DNA from: Pogonophryne albipinna
Lineage: Eukaryota; Chordata; Actinopteri; Perciformes; Artedidraconidae
Assembly: GCA_028583405.1 (NCBI GenBank)
Contig: JAPTMU010000166.1
Span: 217,001-281,000 of the forward strand
Direction: 5' to 3'
Length of the DNA stretch: 64,000 nucleotides
A model generated the notes under the pieces. That model was not told where the DNA came from and did not search any database. It saw only the letters and a program-made list of their open reading frames with translations. The first letter of the stretch is position 1. Each line of letters begins with the position of its first letter. Of the stretch, positions 1-9,483 are shown piece after piece. Both the position numbers and the translations under genes were made by a program.

Positions 1-474
1 TTCACGTCACCATCACTAAGCTAAATGTGGCTAATGTTGGGCTATAAAGGAACTACAGCACGGTCACATGACTTCACGTCACCACCGCTAGCTAAGTTAA
101 AGGTGGCTAATGTTGGGCTATAAAGGAACTACAGCACGGTCACATGACTTCACGTCACCACCGCTAAGCTAAATGTGGCTAATGTTGGGCTATAAAGGAA
201 CTACATCAAGGTCACATGACTTCACGTCACCACCGCTAAGCTAAAGGTGGCTAATGTTGAGCTATAAAGGAACTACAGCACGGTCACATGACTTCACGTC
301 ACCACCGCTAAGCTAAATGTGGCTAATGTTGGGCTATAAAGGAACTACAGCACGGTCACATGACTTCACGTCACCACCGCTAAGCTAAATGTGGCTAATG
401 TTGGGCTATAAAGGAACTACAGCACGGTCACATGACTTCATGTCACCACCGCTAAGCTAAAGGAGGCTAAAGTT
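1..474 (+). repeat. 72-bp minisatellite, left-edge array
   Basis: About 6.6 tandem copies of a 72-bp unit running off the left edge. Each unit holds GCTAAGCTAAA, GGCTAATGTTGGG, CTATAAAGGAACTAC and GGTCACATGACTTCACGTCA. Copies differ by a few substitutions and one small insertion (near 90). The same unit recurs in the same orientation at 51.9 kb and in reverse orientation at 62.9 kb. Confidence 0.95.
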
Positions 475-1610
475 TATATTCTATCTTATGTTATTTTATG
501 TTATTTTTCATTGAACATGTACCTTTAATTTCCTATTTTTGTACACATATATTAATACTTTTTTTGTATTTTGTTATTTTTTAATTGCAAAACATTACTT
601 TTACATCTCACGTGTAAATAAATATATTTTTCTTACCACCTCTATCTGAATATATCACAAAAACACAGATAATTAAAGAGGAAACACAAATTAAAAACCC
701 TTTTCTCTCTCTGGGGCTCATATAGAGACAGCAGACTCAGGCCAAATCGTCCGATGGCTTATGAGATGTCACGCTATGGCCAGACGTGCGTTGCCTGAGG
801 AAGAATCCCACCGTCTGATGTCTCCGTGAAACAGCTGATCCACAGACTAGCCTCCGGTCTGATGGGGAATCACTGCAGGCTTCTTTAATGGAGAAGCCAA
901 ACACACACTAACTAACGTCGGGCGACAAGGGCACCTTCAGTCTGCAGATGTTCCCGCAGATGACAGATGGCGGCGGCGAAGCTGAGGGAGCAACGGGAAC
1001 AAAGTCTGAGCCAGAATGGAGCCGCATGCCCCCCCAAAACCTCCTAAATGAGGGGCGTATAGCTGTGTGCATGTGGGGGAACTCTATCAGAATAGAGTGG
1101 TGAGGGAATGGGTTCTCAACCAGGAAGTGAGTCAGCATTTTCCTGTTCCCTGGTCTGGAAGTCAATGGTTTCTGATTGTGTTTTTGGTTGTTATCCTGAA
1201 ATTACATCTGTGGTTAAAACAAGCTGAAGAGATTTTAATGTTTTGTTCTAAGACAGAAAATAAGTCAGAAAATACCCCACTGGTGGATTTAAAAACGTGT
1301 CTAATTGAGACGACTAAACATACGATCAGATATAAATGATCCTGGACTTTCACATTATTGCAGAGAGCACGAGTGTTATGCATTAATCATGACGTCACAC
1401 ACTGACCTCCACGTTTCCTCTTCCTCCGTCTCTCTGATTATTTCTCCAAACAGATGGCTTCACCCCATCCCACATTGTTAATCTCTCTGCTCTCTGGGCT
1501 CCAGATAGTGACCAAAATTGAAATCATGTTCATACATTAAAAGACCACAGGAGACTTTAATGGCTTTCTAACGTTTTTTTTTTTTTAACAACATGTGTCG
1601 TTGCATTTTG
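475..1610. other. gene-free stretch
   Basis: AT-rich sequence to about 690, then mixed sequence without a convincing exon. Bases about 1,170-1,340 resemble the flank of the dispersed element that hosts the 72-bp minisatellite (phrases GGTTGTTATCCTGAAAT, AACAAGCTGAAGAGATT and GAGACGACTAAAC also occur near 7,470-7,620 and 62,840-62,890). The short open frames here show no family resemblance. Confidence 0.5.
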
Positions 1611-1611
1611 G

Positions 1612-2722
1612 CAATGGTGGAAGAAGTACTCAGATATTTTATCTGTTACGTTTTTTTTCGTGGTGTTCCCTTCCCAGGTTTTTTGTGCATGTGAATGGTC
1701 TGCCAAACACTCAGCAGGAGAGGACTCTTTAAAGTAGAGACACTACATACTGATATACACCTGAACATCAGCAGGAGAGGACTCTTTAAAGTAGAGACAC
1801 TACATACTGATATACACCTGAACATCAGCAGGAGAGGACTCTTTAAAGTAGAGACACTACATACTGATATACACCTGAACATCAGCAGGAGAGGACTCTT
1901 TAAAGTAGAGACACTACATCCTGATATACACCTGAACATCAGCAGGAGAGGACTCTTTAAAGTAGAGACACTACATACTGATATACACCTGAACATCAGC
2001 AGGAGAGGACTCTTTAAAGTAGAGACACTACATACTGATATACACCTGAACATCAGCAGGAGAGGACTCTTTAAAGTAGAGACACTACATGCTGATATAC
2101 ACCTGAACATCAGCAGGAGAGGACTCTTTAAAGTAGAGACACTATACTGATATACACCTGAACATCAGCAGGAGAGGACTCTTTAAAGTAGAGACACTAC
2201 ATACTGATATACACCTGAACATCAGCAGGAGAGGACTCTTTAAAGTAGAGACACTACATACTGATATACACCTGAACATCAGCAGGAGAGGACTCTTTAA
2301 AGTAGAGACACTACATACTGATATACACCTGAACATCAGCAGGAGAGGACTCTTTAAAGTAGAGACACTACATACTGATATACACCTGAACATCAGCAGG
2401 AGAGAACTCTTTAAAGTAGAGACACTACATACTGATTTACACCTGAACATCAGCAGGAGAGGACTCTTTAAAGTAGAGACACTACATACTGATATACACC
2501 TGAACATCAGCAGGAGAGGACTCTTTAAAGTAGAGACACTACATACTGATATACACCTGAACATCAGCAGGAGAGTAAAAATACTTTGTTACAAGTAAAA
2601 CTCCTGCATTCAAAATATTACCCGACCTGTAAAAAGCTGTCAGGTAAATGTGTTGGAGCACAAAATGGAGAAAGTAGTTACTAACTAGTTAAGTAGCACT
2701 TGAGTGGATGTACTTCACTGCA
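1612..2722 (+). mobile_element. hAT-like teleost MITE, interrupted by other repeats
   Basis: The left end reads CAATGGTGGAAGAAGTACTC and the sequence resumes at 2,576 with AAAAATACTTTGTTACAAGT, AACTCCTGCATTCAAAAT and AAAGCTGTCAGGTAAATG. This is the layout I recall for a very common teleost non-autonomous element rich in AAGTA motifs. Between the halves lie a piece of a second MITE (about 1,665-1,711) and the 57-bp array. The family assignment is from memory of teleost repeats and would need a repeat library to confirm. Confidence 0.5.
1712..2575 (+). repeat. 57-bp minisatellite, array A
   Basis: About 15 tandem copies of a 57-bp unit containing AGCAGGAGAGGACTCTTTAA, GTAGAGACACTACATACTG and ATATACACCTGAACATC. 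A 2-bp deletion near 2,146 breaks the otherwise continuous frames. Because 57 is a multiple of three the array reads open on both strands as a 19-residue repeat, which is an artefact and not a gene. Three more arrays of this unit lie at 23.1, 25.7 and 42.9 kb. Confidence 0.97.
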
Positions 2723-3164
2723 TGTTGGCATCGTTCTGGATAAATGGAAACAGGCTGAGGATGGACTCAGAGTTGATGAGTGTTATTCGTCTCTGGAGAG
2801 CGTCTGTGTGATGCACACGGAACTGAGCTGGATTACAGAAACAAGATCACAACAATATGCTCATTGTCCGTCGAGCAGTGATATAATCTCCAGGATTACC
2901 CTCTGATGAAACCTCGCTGGGTGATATGGGGAGATTTGATCCAAGCTCTGGATTGGAGCTCTCTTTGTGTGAGAGTCTCTGATCCTCACAGAGGTTTTCA
3001 GAGCAGTGATGACGGATTATTGTAGGTCGACTGGAAGTTAGCTTCGCAAAGGGGTTCTTTGACAAAAAGTCAATGCATATAGCAGGAAACCCACCTTTCC
3101 TTTTAATTGCACATTCTTACATTAACTTCCCATGTTAATATACTTTTTTTTAAATCCTCTGGAG
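2723..3164. other. gene-free stretch
   Basis: Mixed single-copy-looking sequence between two repeat blocks. I see no exon with matching splice sites and no RNA gene. Confidence 0.4.
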
Positions 3165-3770
3165 CAGAGAGAAGAGCTGTGGATTATTGTTATTGTTATT
3201 TTACAACGCTTCTGCCCATTCACTTTGAATGGGGTGACGTCACTTTTAGCCGAACTGCATTTTGGGAAGCGACGTGGAGCGTTGCTGGCTTCAAAAGTTG
3301 AGCAATGTTCAACTTTTGACGCCTCGATGTAGGCGTCAGCCAATGAAATCCCGTTTATGCAAATCTGCCAGTACAAGCGCTAGCCAATCAAACCGCGTGT
3401 ATGCTGGGAGAGACTACGCAGGTCATTTCCTCATATTCAAAAAAATGGAGGGAAAATTCATTATAGCGGGAGTGAATCACCCGGTGCTGAATGATCAGTC
3501 TATGTTCATCTACCGGGATACAAACCGAAGGAGCGAGGCATGGAGGGAGGAGGCAGAGACAGTGGGTGAAACTGGTAGGTTTTCACCTGTTTGGGGATTT
3601 TATATCCAGTTTACTTCGTTTTAACATTGCTATTGCGGGGGCGGGAGATTCATGTGATTGGTTGTTGATCGCGTTGCTCACAAAAAATCCCCAAGCTTCA
3701 GATACGCCCACCTCCAAGCGTCAACGCATGCTGCTGTGTGGACGCTCCGTTAGGGTCAAAAACACTAAAC
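3165..3770 (+). mobile_element. Harbinger-like element carrying a MADF exon
   Basis: It shares TTTGAATGGGGTGACGTCAC, the CCAGTACAAGC and TAGCCAATCAAACCGC blocks, GGGCGGGAGATTCATGTG and a GTGTGGACG end with the shorter element at 37,861-38,163. It holds a short coding exon with a MADF (Myb/SANT-like) start at 3,445. PIF/Harbinger transposons typically encode such a DNA-binding protein beside the transposase. The left terminus is not clear, so its boundary is approximate. Confidence 0.55.
3445..3574 (+). pseudogene. MADF-domain first exon of a transposon protein (fragment)
   Basis: The frame starts at ATG 3,445 and reads MEGKFIIAGVNHPVLNDQSM, then a stretch with RDTNRRSEAWREEAETVG, ending at a good donor (GAAACTG followed by gtaggt at 3,575). 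The pattern of an N-terminal helix, HPVL, Y/D and W-x-x-(V/A)A is the first half of a MADF DNA-binding domain. No second exon is found before the element ends at about 3,770, so this is a remnant of the Myb-like protein of a Harbinger transposon and not a host gene. Domain recognition is by eye. Confidence 0.55.
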
Positions 3771-3918
3771 TCACAACTTAAAATGAAAGTGTTTAGTTTA
3801 TTTAATAAAAGAGCACATGTTCAATGTGAAAAGTGACAGTAGATAGAGATTAGTTGCAATTTGGTGCTATATATATGTATTATTAAAAAAAAAAAAAACA
3901 GCTTGAATTTCAGGGGGA

Positions 3919-4029
3919 GCGCAGGGCTCCGTTGGCGGGGCGCAGGACTCCGTTGGCGGGGCGCAGGGCTCCGTTGGCGGGGCGCAGGGCTCCGTTGGCG
4001 GGGCGCAGGGCTCCGTTGGCGGGGCGCAG
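3919..4029 (+). repeat. 21-bp GC-rich tandem repeat
   Basis: Five near-identical copies of a 21-bp unit (GCGCAGGGCTCCGTTGGCGG plus G). One copy has an A in place of a G. It reads open in several frames, which is a consequence of the 21-bp period. Confidence 0.93.
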
Positions 4030-4358
4030 CGCCAAGAGGGTAAACACTGCATGTCTCTATCACCTGTACTGGTTCCCTATTTGAGAACGAATCTATTTTT
4101 AAGGTTCTTCTTCTCAATCGCAAAACCTTTTGTTCTCATTTGGGTCCAATCCCACATTTCCTAAATCGGGACACATAAATAATGTATTTAAAATTGTACA
4201 GGGATTAAGGTAAAAGCTGTTTTAATCTCGACTTCTAAAACCTGGAACTTTTTTTCTCATTTTTTTCATAAAAAGCAATGCAACTTGTTACAAGACAGAA
4301 TCACAATGTTGAGGTATAACTATAGATATTGGTCCTTGTTGTTTCCAGGTGTCTCCAG

Positions 4359-4387
4359 TCATGTGTTGTCAGTCAGCTGAGACAAAC
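4359..4387 (-). CDS. Ig receptor terminal coding exon (candidate)
   Basis: Acceptor TTTGTCTTTCACAG|GTTTG is strong. In the phase left by exon 5 it reads GLSQLTDNT followed by TGA. An ATTAAA lies downstream near 4,230. If real, the tail has no Tyr motif. Confidence 0.45.
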
Positions 4388-7300
4388 CTGTGAAAGACAA
4401 AATACCAGTCAGCAGAATTTCTGTCTGAGTTATCTGGGTGAAAATTACTATCTGTGATTATTTTTTATTGAATCGGCAACAAGCTATTGTATGTTTTATT
4501 GTTTGACCAAGTACTCCTACAGTCACAGAGGTCACATTAATATCATGAAAGCCAAAATTCAAAATACCTTTTATTATTCCTACCAATACAAGTGTAGCTT
4601 ATCAATAGGCGCTTTCACACCGCAGTACTTTTCCCAGGAATAGATCCGATAGTTCTTGGGATTTTGCGTTCACACCAAAAATCTGGAACTAGAACTTTTT
4701 TTCAGGAACCTTTTCCCCCCTTTTCAGTCCCTGCTAGAGAGCAGGTACTTTCCTGGGGAGGAAAAGGTTCCCATTTCTGATTGGCTGGGCGGATTGCAAA
4801 CCACGCCCCGTAAAACTCTGAAAAGTTTTGTGAAGCCGCCATTTTATTTGCTCGCATTAGCATTATTAGCATTAGCATTAGCCCAGCGCACCAACGGAGA
4901 GAGACTAACTTATGACAACACAAAAGAAAACATGGGAGCGGTGGAGATGAAGAGGTGTCGGCGTTCTGGCGATTTACTCGGAAGGCTTCAGTAGAAGCTG
5001 CTGGGACTCCCAGCAGCTTCTACTGAAGCCAGTCCCCAACTCCGGGGACTTCCGGCCGGGGACTTCGGGTGGCAGTATACGCCGTGAAGATGTTTGCGGC
5101 CTGTCAGTAAACCCAAAGCAGAAGAAGAAGACGTGACGTCAGCGGCTCATTTGCCTAATCCTCCCTCAGGGAACTTATTCCGGTGTGAATGCGATTTACT
5201 AGATAGTTCCAAGGACTAAAGAGTTCGGCGGGACTAAGTACGGCAAAGTACTTGGTGTGAAAGCGGCTAATGAGTAAGGGGACTGTTTCTGGCAGCAGAA
5301 ACTAAATATCAACCAAAAATACAGCACAACAAAATATGATCTAATGTTGATCAGAGCTCCATCTTTACCTGTCTTCTTCTCAGGGGATGTTGGAGTATGT
5401 GGGATCAATTTGGTTTGAGTTATTAAAACATTTAACCAACAAGAATTAATAACCAAATAAAAATAGTTCTCTGCTTTTCATGAAGGATGTTAGTAAAATA
5501 AGTTTGGTCTATCAATACTTTAAATATGATTAGCTGTGTGTGTTAATAAACCGGCCATAACTACTTTTTCGCCATCTTTAATTGATTGCAATGTTTTCCT
5601 TTGATGTGTTTACAGTCAGATCTCATTTACCTTGTTTTCTAAACCGGCGTTTCCTAGAGAAGTAGACGATGATGCTGATGATGAGAATGAGTAGAAGGAG
5701 AACATAGAAAACCATTCGAATCAGAGATTGTTGTTGATCTTTAGAAGCCACTGGAAGACAAAGTAAGAATACTTTGAAGAAAACAGCATCCCAAAAGGGT
5801 ACAGTGTTTTAGCTGACTTGGATGCAACAAAGAGTGTCATAAGGCACAGTAAGTTAGGTGCATATGGAATCACAAGACATTTACATACTCTGTATCTTAA
5901 TCTTAGAATTTATGTTTGCATCACATTTGTTGTAAATGTTGATGTTTGTACACATTTTCTCTCTTTAAAAAAAAAAGTATGTTCTTAAGTTCTACCTGTG
6001 CTTGCCACCACTGTTGTTGTTGTTGTTGGTCCTGCCATTGTTGTTGTTGTTGAGGATCCAGGTGTTGCTGCTCCTGGCGTAGGTGGCGCCTTGTTCCCTT
6101 CAAAGTGATTAAGAGGATATAATACAGGAAACTAAAAAACATTTGACCACTAAAGTCATGAAATGATTGACTCATTTTAAAATAGAGAACAGGCCGTGGC
6201 CTTTTATGCTGCGTTATTTTGTTTTTTCAGCACCGAAACCAGTTGAATGCAAAAGGACGTTTCTTAATTGACTTAAAAAAAAACAGTAAACAGTGGAAAC
6301 GTTTCATTTGAATGCCCTCTTGTTTGATGTTATTTTTCTGCATTTCTTCTAAGATTATCGATTAGTACTTCTCTTATTTCTGTATGGTGAATATGCAGCT
6401 ACAGCTCGTTAGCTTAGCATAAAGGCTAGAAACAGGCGAAAGACCTGGCTTAGCTTAGTTTAGTTTATTTGTTTGTCGTGGACAGTCCCCATCGATGAAC
6501 TGTCACAAAAAACAGTAAATGGAGCAGCTTTAGCCAACATGGCTAATTTCCAGCTGTTCTCCCCGGCCAGATGATAATAGACACCTTTTTAAAATCACAA
6601 TATATCCGGCTCTATCCACAGGTGACAAAATCCACCTCCCAGAACCTCTAAAGATCTAGCATCATTGGTCATTAGATGACAAGTTGTGGTGTATCAGGGA
6701 GTTGTTAGCATGACAAGCCTTTTAAAAGTCAGTGCTGTCTTTTCCCTTACTTCCTTCCACCCATATTTCTGTGTTCCTCTCTGACTCTCACCTTCAATCA
6801 CTTGCAGAAAAACTGCTTTTCTACCGCAGTAGTAGAGTCCAGAGTCACGTAGCTCCACGTCTGTTAAGGTCAAGGTCCGGTCAACAGGTGGAACATCAAA
6901 GCCTTTCTGTCGATGTATCTCAACAGAGTCTCTGCTCCATGTTGGATCATGTGATCCTCCATCATCATGAGGGCAGTCCAGAGTGACGCTGGTCCTCTCT
7001 GGAGCATCAACTCTGATTGTTCCTGGACACAGAACACATTCAAGTTTTAATAACGTTCACTCATTTCATATTTCATTTTGCAGACGTGCTATTAAATGTA
7101 CATTTTTTGTGACATTATAAATATTATTCTCAGATGTGATAAGAAAGCAGAAATAGTTTGAGTTTGATAAAAACTGACGTGCTCCTGGGATCTTTGTATT
7201 TTCCCATTTGGGAAGAAAACAAATCATAGGTTTTGGCTCAGAGTTCAAACAACACATACATGTTTGTTTCCAAGGTTGCTTTTCCAACTTGAGTGGGTTC

Positions 7301-9218
7301 ACATGTCTGGAATTAACTTTCCAAATATTCTGACCGCACATCGATGCAGCACAAGTGCTTTATCTTGCAATAGAGCGGTGCAGGAATATGTCCTAAAACC
7401 TGGAAAAGAGTCAGCATTTTACCTCATTCTCGTCTTTCAGTCAAAGTATTTTTGAACATGTCTTTGGTTAGAAGCCTGAAATAAGATCTGTGGTCAACAC
7501 AAGCTGAAGAGATTGTCCCGTTTTGTTCTAGATATAAAATATGTCAGAAAATAGTCCACCGGTCAATGTCTGAAGCTTGTGTCGGCGGTTGCTAACAAGT
7601 GACTAAATTAGACTACTAAACGTCATCGTGCTGAACATTAGTCGCCTTTTGCTTAGTGAAGGTGACGTGAAGTCCAAAATGAAATCATGGTACTAACTTC
7701 AAATGAACAGAAATTAAGTGTAGCAAAACTCTTTTCATCGATAGTAACCTTCCTAAATGTTCCCACACCACGCCGCTCCTCCGCTCTCTCCACTGGCTTC
7801 CAGTAACTGCTAGAATCCACTTCAAGACAATGGTACCTGCGTACCATGCTGCGAATGGATCTGGCCCTTCCTACATCCAGGACATGGTTAAACTGTACAC
7901 CCCAGCACGTGCACTCCGCTCTGCATCAGCCAAACGGCTCGCTGCACCCTCACTGCGAGGGGGACCCAAGTTCCCATCAGCAGAAACACGTGAGTTTGCT
8001 ATCCTGGCTCCAAGATGGTGGAATGAGCTCCCCATTGACATCAGGACAGCAGATAGCTTACACACCTTCCGGCGCAGACTGACAACTAATCTCTTTCGAC
8101 TCCACTTCGAGCAATAGAACTATTAACAAAGCACTTATATACTAATAAAGAGCTGGCTTATCTAAAGCCAGTTGAGTAGCACTTGAAATGTTTGGCTCTA
8201 TGAAACCTGATGTACTTTATGATTCTGTTTTCTTCAAGGTTGTGTCTTCCTGGTCGAATGCACTTATTGTAAGTCGCTTTGGATAAAAGCGTCAGCTAAA
8301 TGCAATGTAATGTTATGTAACCGAAAGTAGGCCTAAATATGAAAATAGTGGTTTTAACTATTTAAAAGACACTTCAATTAAATTAAGAGAAATTAAGGAT
8401 AAATAGAAAGCAGAAGAAGTTTAATAAAGATTGCTCTTACCTAATGGGATCACTGTCAGCTCCACAGCTTCATCATTACAGAAATATCTCCCAGAGTCTG
8501 AGAGGGTCAATGTGAGAAAGTGCAGTGATTTATCTCTGGATGAACCGTATCGTTTGCCCGGGTCATTGTGTCTTATCTCTCTTCCACTATCAATTGTAAT
8601 CAAGGCCACTTTGTTTCCGTTCCTCTCTCTGCTCCACGTCACTGTACCCTCCACAGGGTGAGGACAAGGCAGAGAGCCTGAGGTCCGTTCTTCAACCACT
8701 TCCTGGCGTAAAGCTTTAAAAGAAACAAGAGTTACAATAGTCTCAAGCATGATGTTAAACTGATTTTGACAGACTGGAGGTGAAAAGGTATGTGAACGAC
8801 AACATTATTCTATTTAGTTTGCAGGGCAATAGGTGGAAAAAGTAACTGTGAACGTTACATCTCTTCTTGTTCTTTGTGGACTTTCAAATAAAAAAAAGAA
8901 AAAGCCTTATCTTCCCATTACAACTAAACTAACAAAGCAACAAGCAAGTGTTAGCACTTTGAGTTTTGTTTACGCAAATGAAAAGTGCGCTTATAAATCA
9001 AATATATTATTATTATTATTATGTCCGTGCAAATGAGGATATGAGCTTAGAAGGCCTTTGTTTCCTCTCATCTGAAAACAAATTAAATTGATTGTATTAA
9101 ATGATCGTGAAATAAAATCACTCACTTTAAAATAAAAAATAACAAAACTGATAAGAGAACGTTTAAATGTTTTACCTGAAATGGCATTACAGCCGAGGAG
9201 CAAGATGTTCCCCCTCAT
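4359..9218 (-). CDS. Two-Ig-domain transmembrane immune-type receptor (spliced gene)
   Basis: Exons in minus order: 9218-9176, 8713-8441, 7022-6792, 6097-5996, 5750-5631 and a terminal exon 4387-4359. Every junction is phase 1 and the joined frame is open for 265 codons plus stop. The order is signal peptide (1-14), Ig V-type domain 1 (about 15-105, Cys in SLPCPH and RYFCN), Ig V-type domain 2 (about 106-182, Cys in TLDCPH and SGLYYCG), Thr/Pro-rich stalk (183-216), transmembrane helix (VFYVLLLLILIISIIVYF) and a basic juxtamembrane KRRFRK. Phase-1 one-domain-per-exon structure is the rule for Ig receptors. Expected role: cell-surface ligand recognition on leukocytes. No Tyr signalling motif is visible in the short tail, although the basic residues follow, rather than lie in, the membrane. 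I do not recognise the exact family (a CD300/CMRF35- or NITR-like teleost expansion is possible). The cytoplasmic exons are the least certain part. Confidence 0.75.
4607..5268 (+). mobile_element. MITE with GGCGCTTTCACACC ends (copy 1)
   Basis: Terminal inverted repeats AGGCGCTTTCACACC and GGTGTGAAAGCGGCT are flanked by AAT at both sides (4,604-4,606 and 5,269-5,271), a 3-bp target duplication as in PIF/Harbinger-type insertions. It lies in an intron of the Ig receptor. The second copy, inverted, is at 41,201-41,764. Confidence 0.8.
4984..5030. repeat. Perfect 23-bp palindrome in the MITE
   Basis: Arms 4,984-5,006 and 5,008-5,030 are exact reverse complements separated by one C (5,007). The arm begins GGCTTCAGTAGAAGCTGC. 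The copy at 41.2 kb lacks this inverted duplication. Confidence 0.95.
5369..5470 (-). CDS. Possible optional cytoplasmic exon of the Ig receptor
   Basis: A 102-nt open stretch, phase 1 at both ends, between acceptor GCAG|AGAAC and a strong donor ACAG|gtaaag. It ends in THTPTSPEKKTG-like residues, typical of a tail, but begins with hydrophobic residues and has a weak polypyrimidine tract. It may be skipped or not be an exon. Confidence 0.25.
5631..5750 (-). CDS. Ig receptor exon 5, transmembrane segment
   Basis: 120 nt, acceptor CTTCCAG|TGG and donor CAAG|gtaaat. It encodes ASKDQQQSLIRM, then an 18-residue hydrophobic helix, then YFSRKRRFRKQ. No charged residue lies inside the helix, so pairing with an ITAM adaptor through a membrane Lys/Arg is not indicated. 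Confidence 0.8.
5996..6097 (-). CDS. Ig receptor exon 4, Thr/Pro-rich stalk
   Basis: 102 nt, phase 1 at both ends, encoding about 34 residues rich in Thr, Pro and Ala with two ACA/CAA-type Thr runs, ending VVAST. It is a mucin-like stalk and a likely O-glycosylated spacer. The (ACA)n runs make it prone to length variation. Confidence 0.7.
6792..7022 (-). CDS. Ig receptor exon 3, second V-type Ig domain
   Basis: 231 nt, phase 1 to phase 1, acceptor TGTCCAG|GA and donor GAAG|gtgaga. It reads TIRVDAPERTSVTLDCPHDD, then PTWSRD, then LTLTDVELRDSGLYYCG and VFLQVIE. It is shorter than domain 1, with a compact C'-D region. It keeps both Cys and the core Trp. Confidence 0.85.
7380..7690 (-). mobile_element. 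Fragment of the element hosting the 72-bp minisatellite, unexpanded
   Basis: It contains TTAGAAGCCTGAAATAAG, CAACACAAGCTGAAGAGATT, a degenerate GACTACTAAACGTCATCGTG and one unit-like stretch (ACATTAGTCGCC to GGTGACGTGAAGTC). The layout is that of 62,820-62,960 but with only a single degenerate unit. Confidence 0.6.
7740..8325 (+). mobile_element. 5'-truncated LINE (L2/CR1-like) 3' end
   Basis: The frame through 7,830-8,117 reads LHWLPVTARIHFKT, then YHAANGSGPSYIQDM, YTPARALRSA, FAILAPRWWNELP and DIRTADSLHTFRRRL. This is the C-terminal signature that follows the reverse transcriptase in L2/CR1-like fish LINEs. It is followed at 8,270 by the tail GTCGCTTTGGATAAAAGCGT with an ATGTAATGT end. It is a dead 5'-truncated insertion in intron 2 of the Ig receptor. 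Confidence 0.8.
8441..8713 (-). CDS. Ig receptor exon 2, first V-type Ig domain
   Basis: 273 nt, phase 1 to phase 1, acceptor AAAG|CTTTACG and donor ATTAG|gtaagag. The key marks are GSLPCPHP (B-strand Cys), VTWSRE (core Trp), LTLTLSDSGRYFCN (the D-x-G-x-Y-x-C signature) and VELTVIP (G strand). All invariant V-set positions are present. Confidence 0.85.
9176..9218 (-). CDS. Ig receptor exon 1, signal peptide
   Basis: ATG at 9,218 begins MRGNILLLGCNAIS and ends after one base of the next codon at the donor CAG|gtaaaac. It is a short hydrophobic leader. An in-frame ATG ten codons upstream (9,248) exists, but this start gives the more usual leader. Confidence 0.65.
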
Positions 9219-9483
9219 CGTCTCACACTGACATGACTGTGTGACCACAGTTCTATTTCAAGTGAGAACAGGAACTGAAGCTCAGCGCAAGTCCTTTCAG
9301 GAAGACTGGGTGTGTAGACATTCACTCCGCAGCTGCATAGAATCAGCTCATCACGGGCGTCTCTTTAACCAATTACATTTCACCTCAATCTCCAGCAGCC
9401 AATCAGCGAGCTGCAGCCAAACTTTAAAATAGTTCTCCTCTCTCCTGCAGTCAGCGTGATTTCAGGTGTTCATGCTGCCGCCC
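9219..9483 (-). promoter_or_regulatory. Upstream region of the Ig receptor gene
   Basis: CCAAT boxes lie at 9,369 and 9,399 and a TATA-like TTTAAAATAG near 9,424. The CCAAT boxes fall between the TATA-like site and the gene, which is not the classical order, so the start site is unresolved. Confidence 0.3.
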
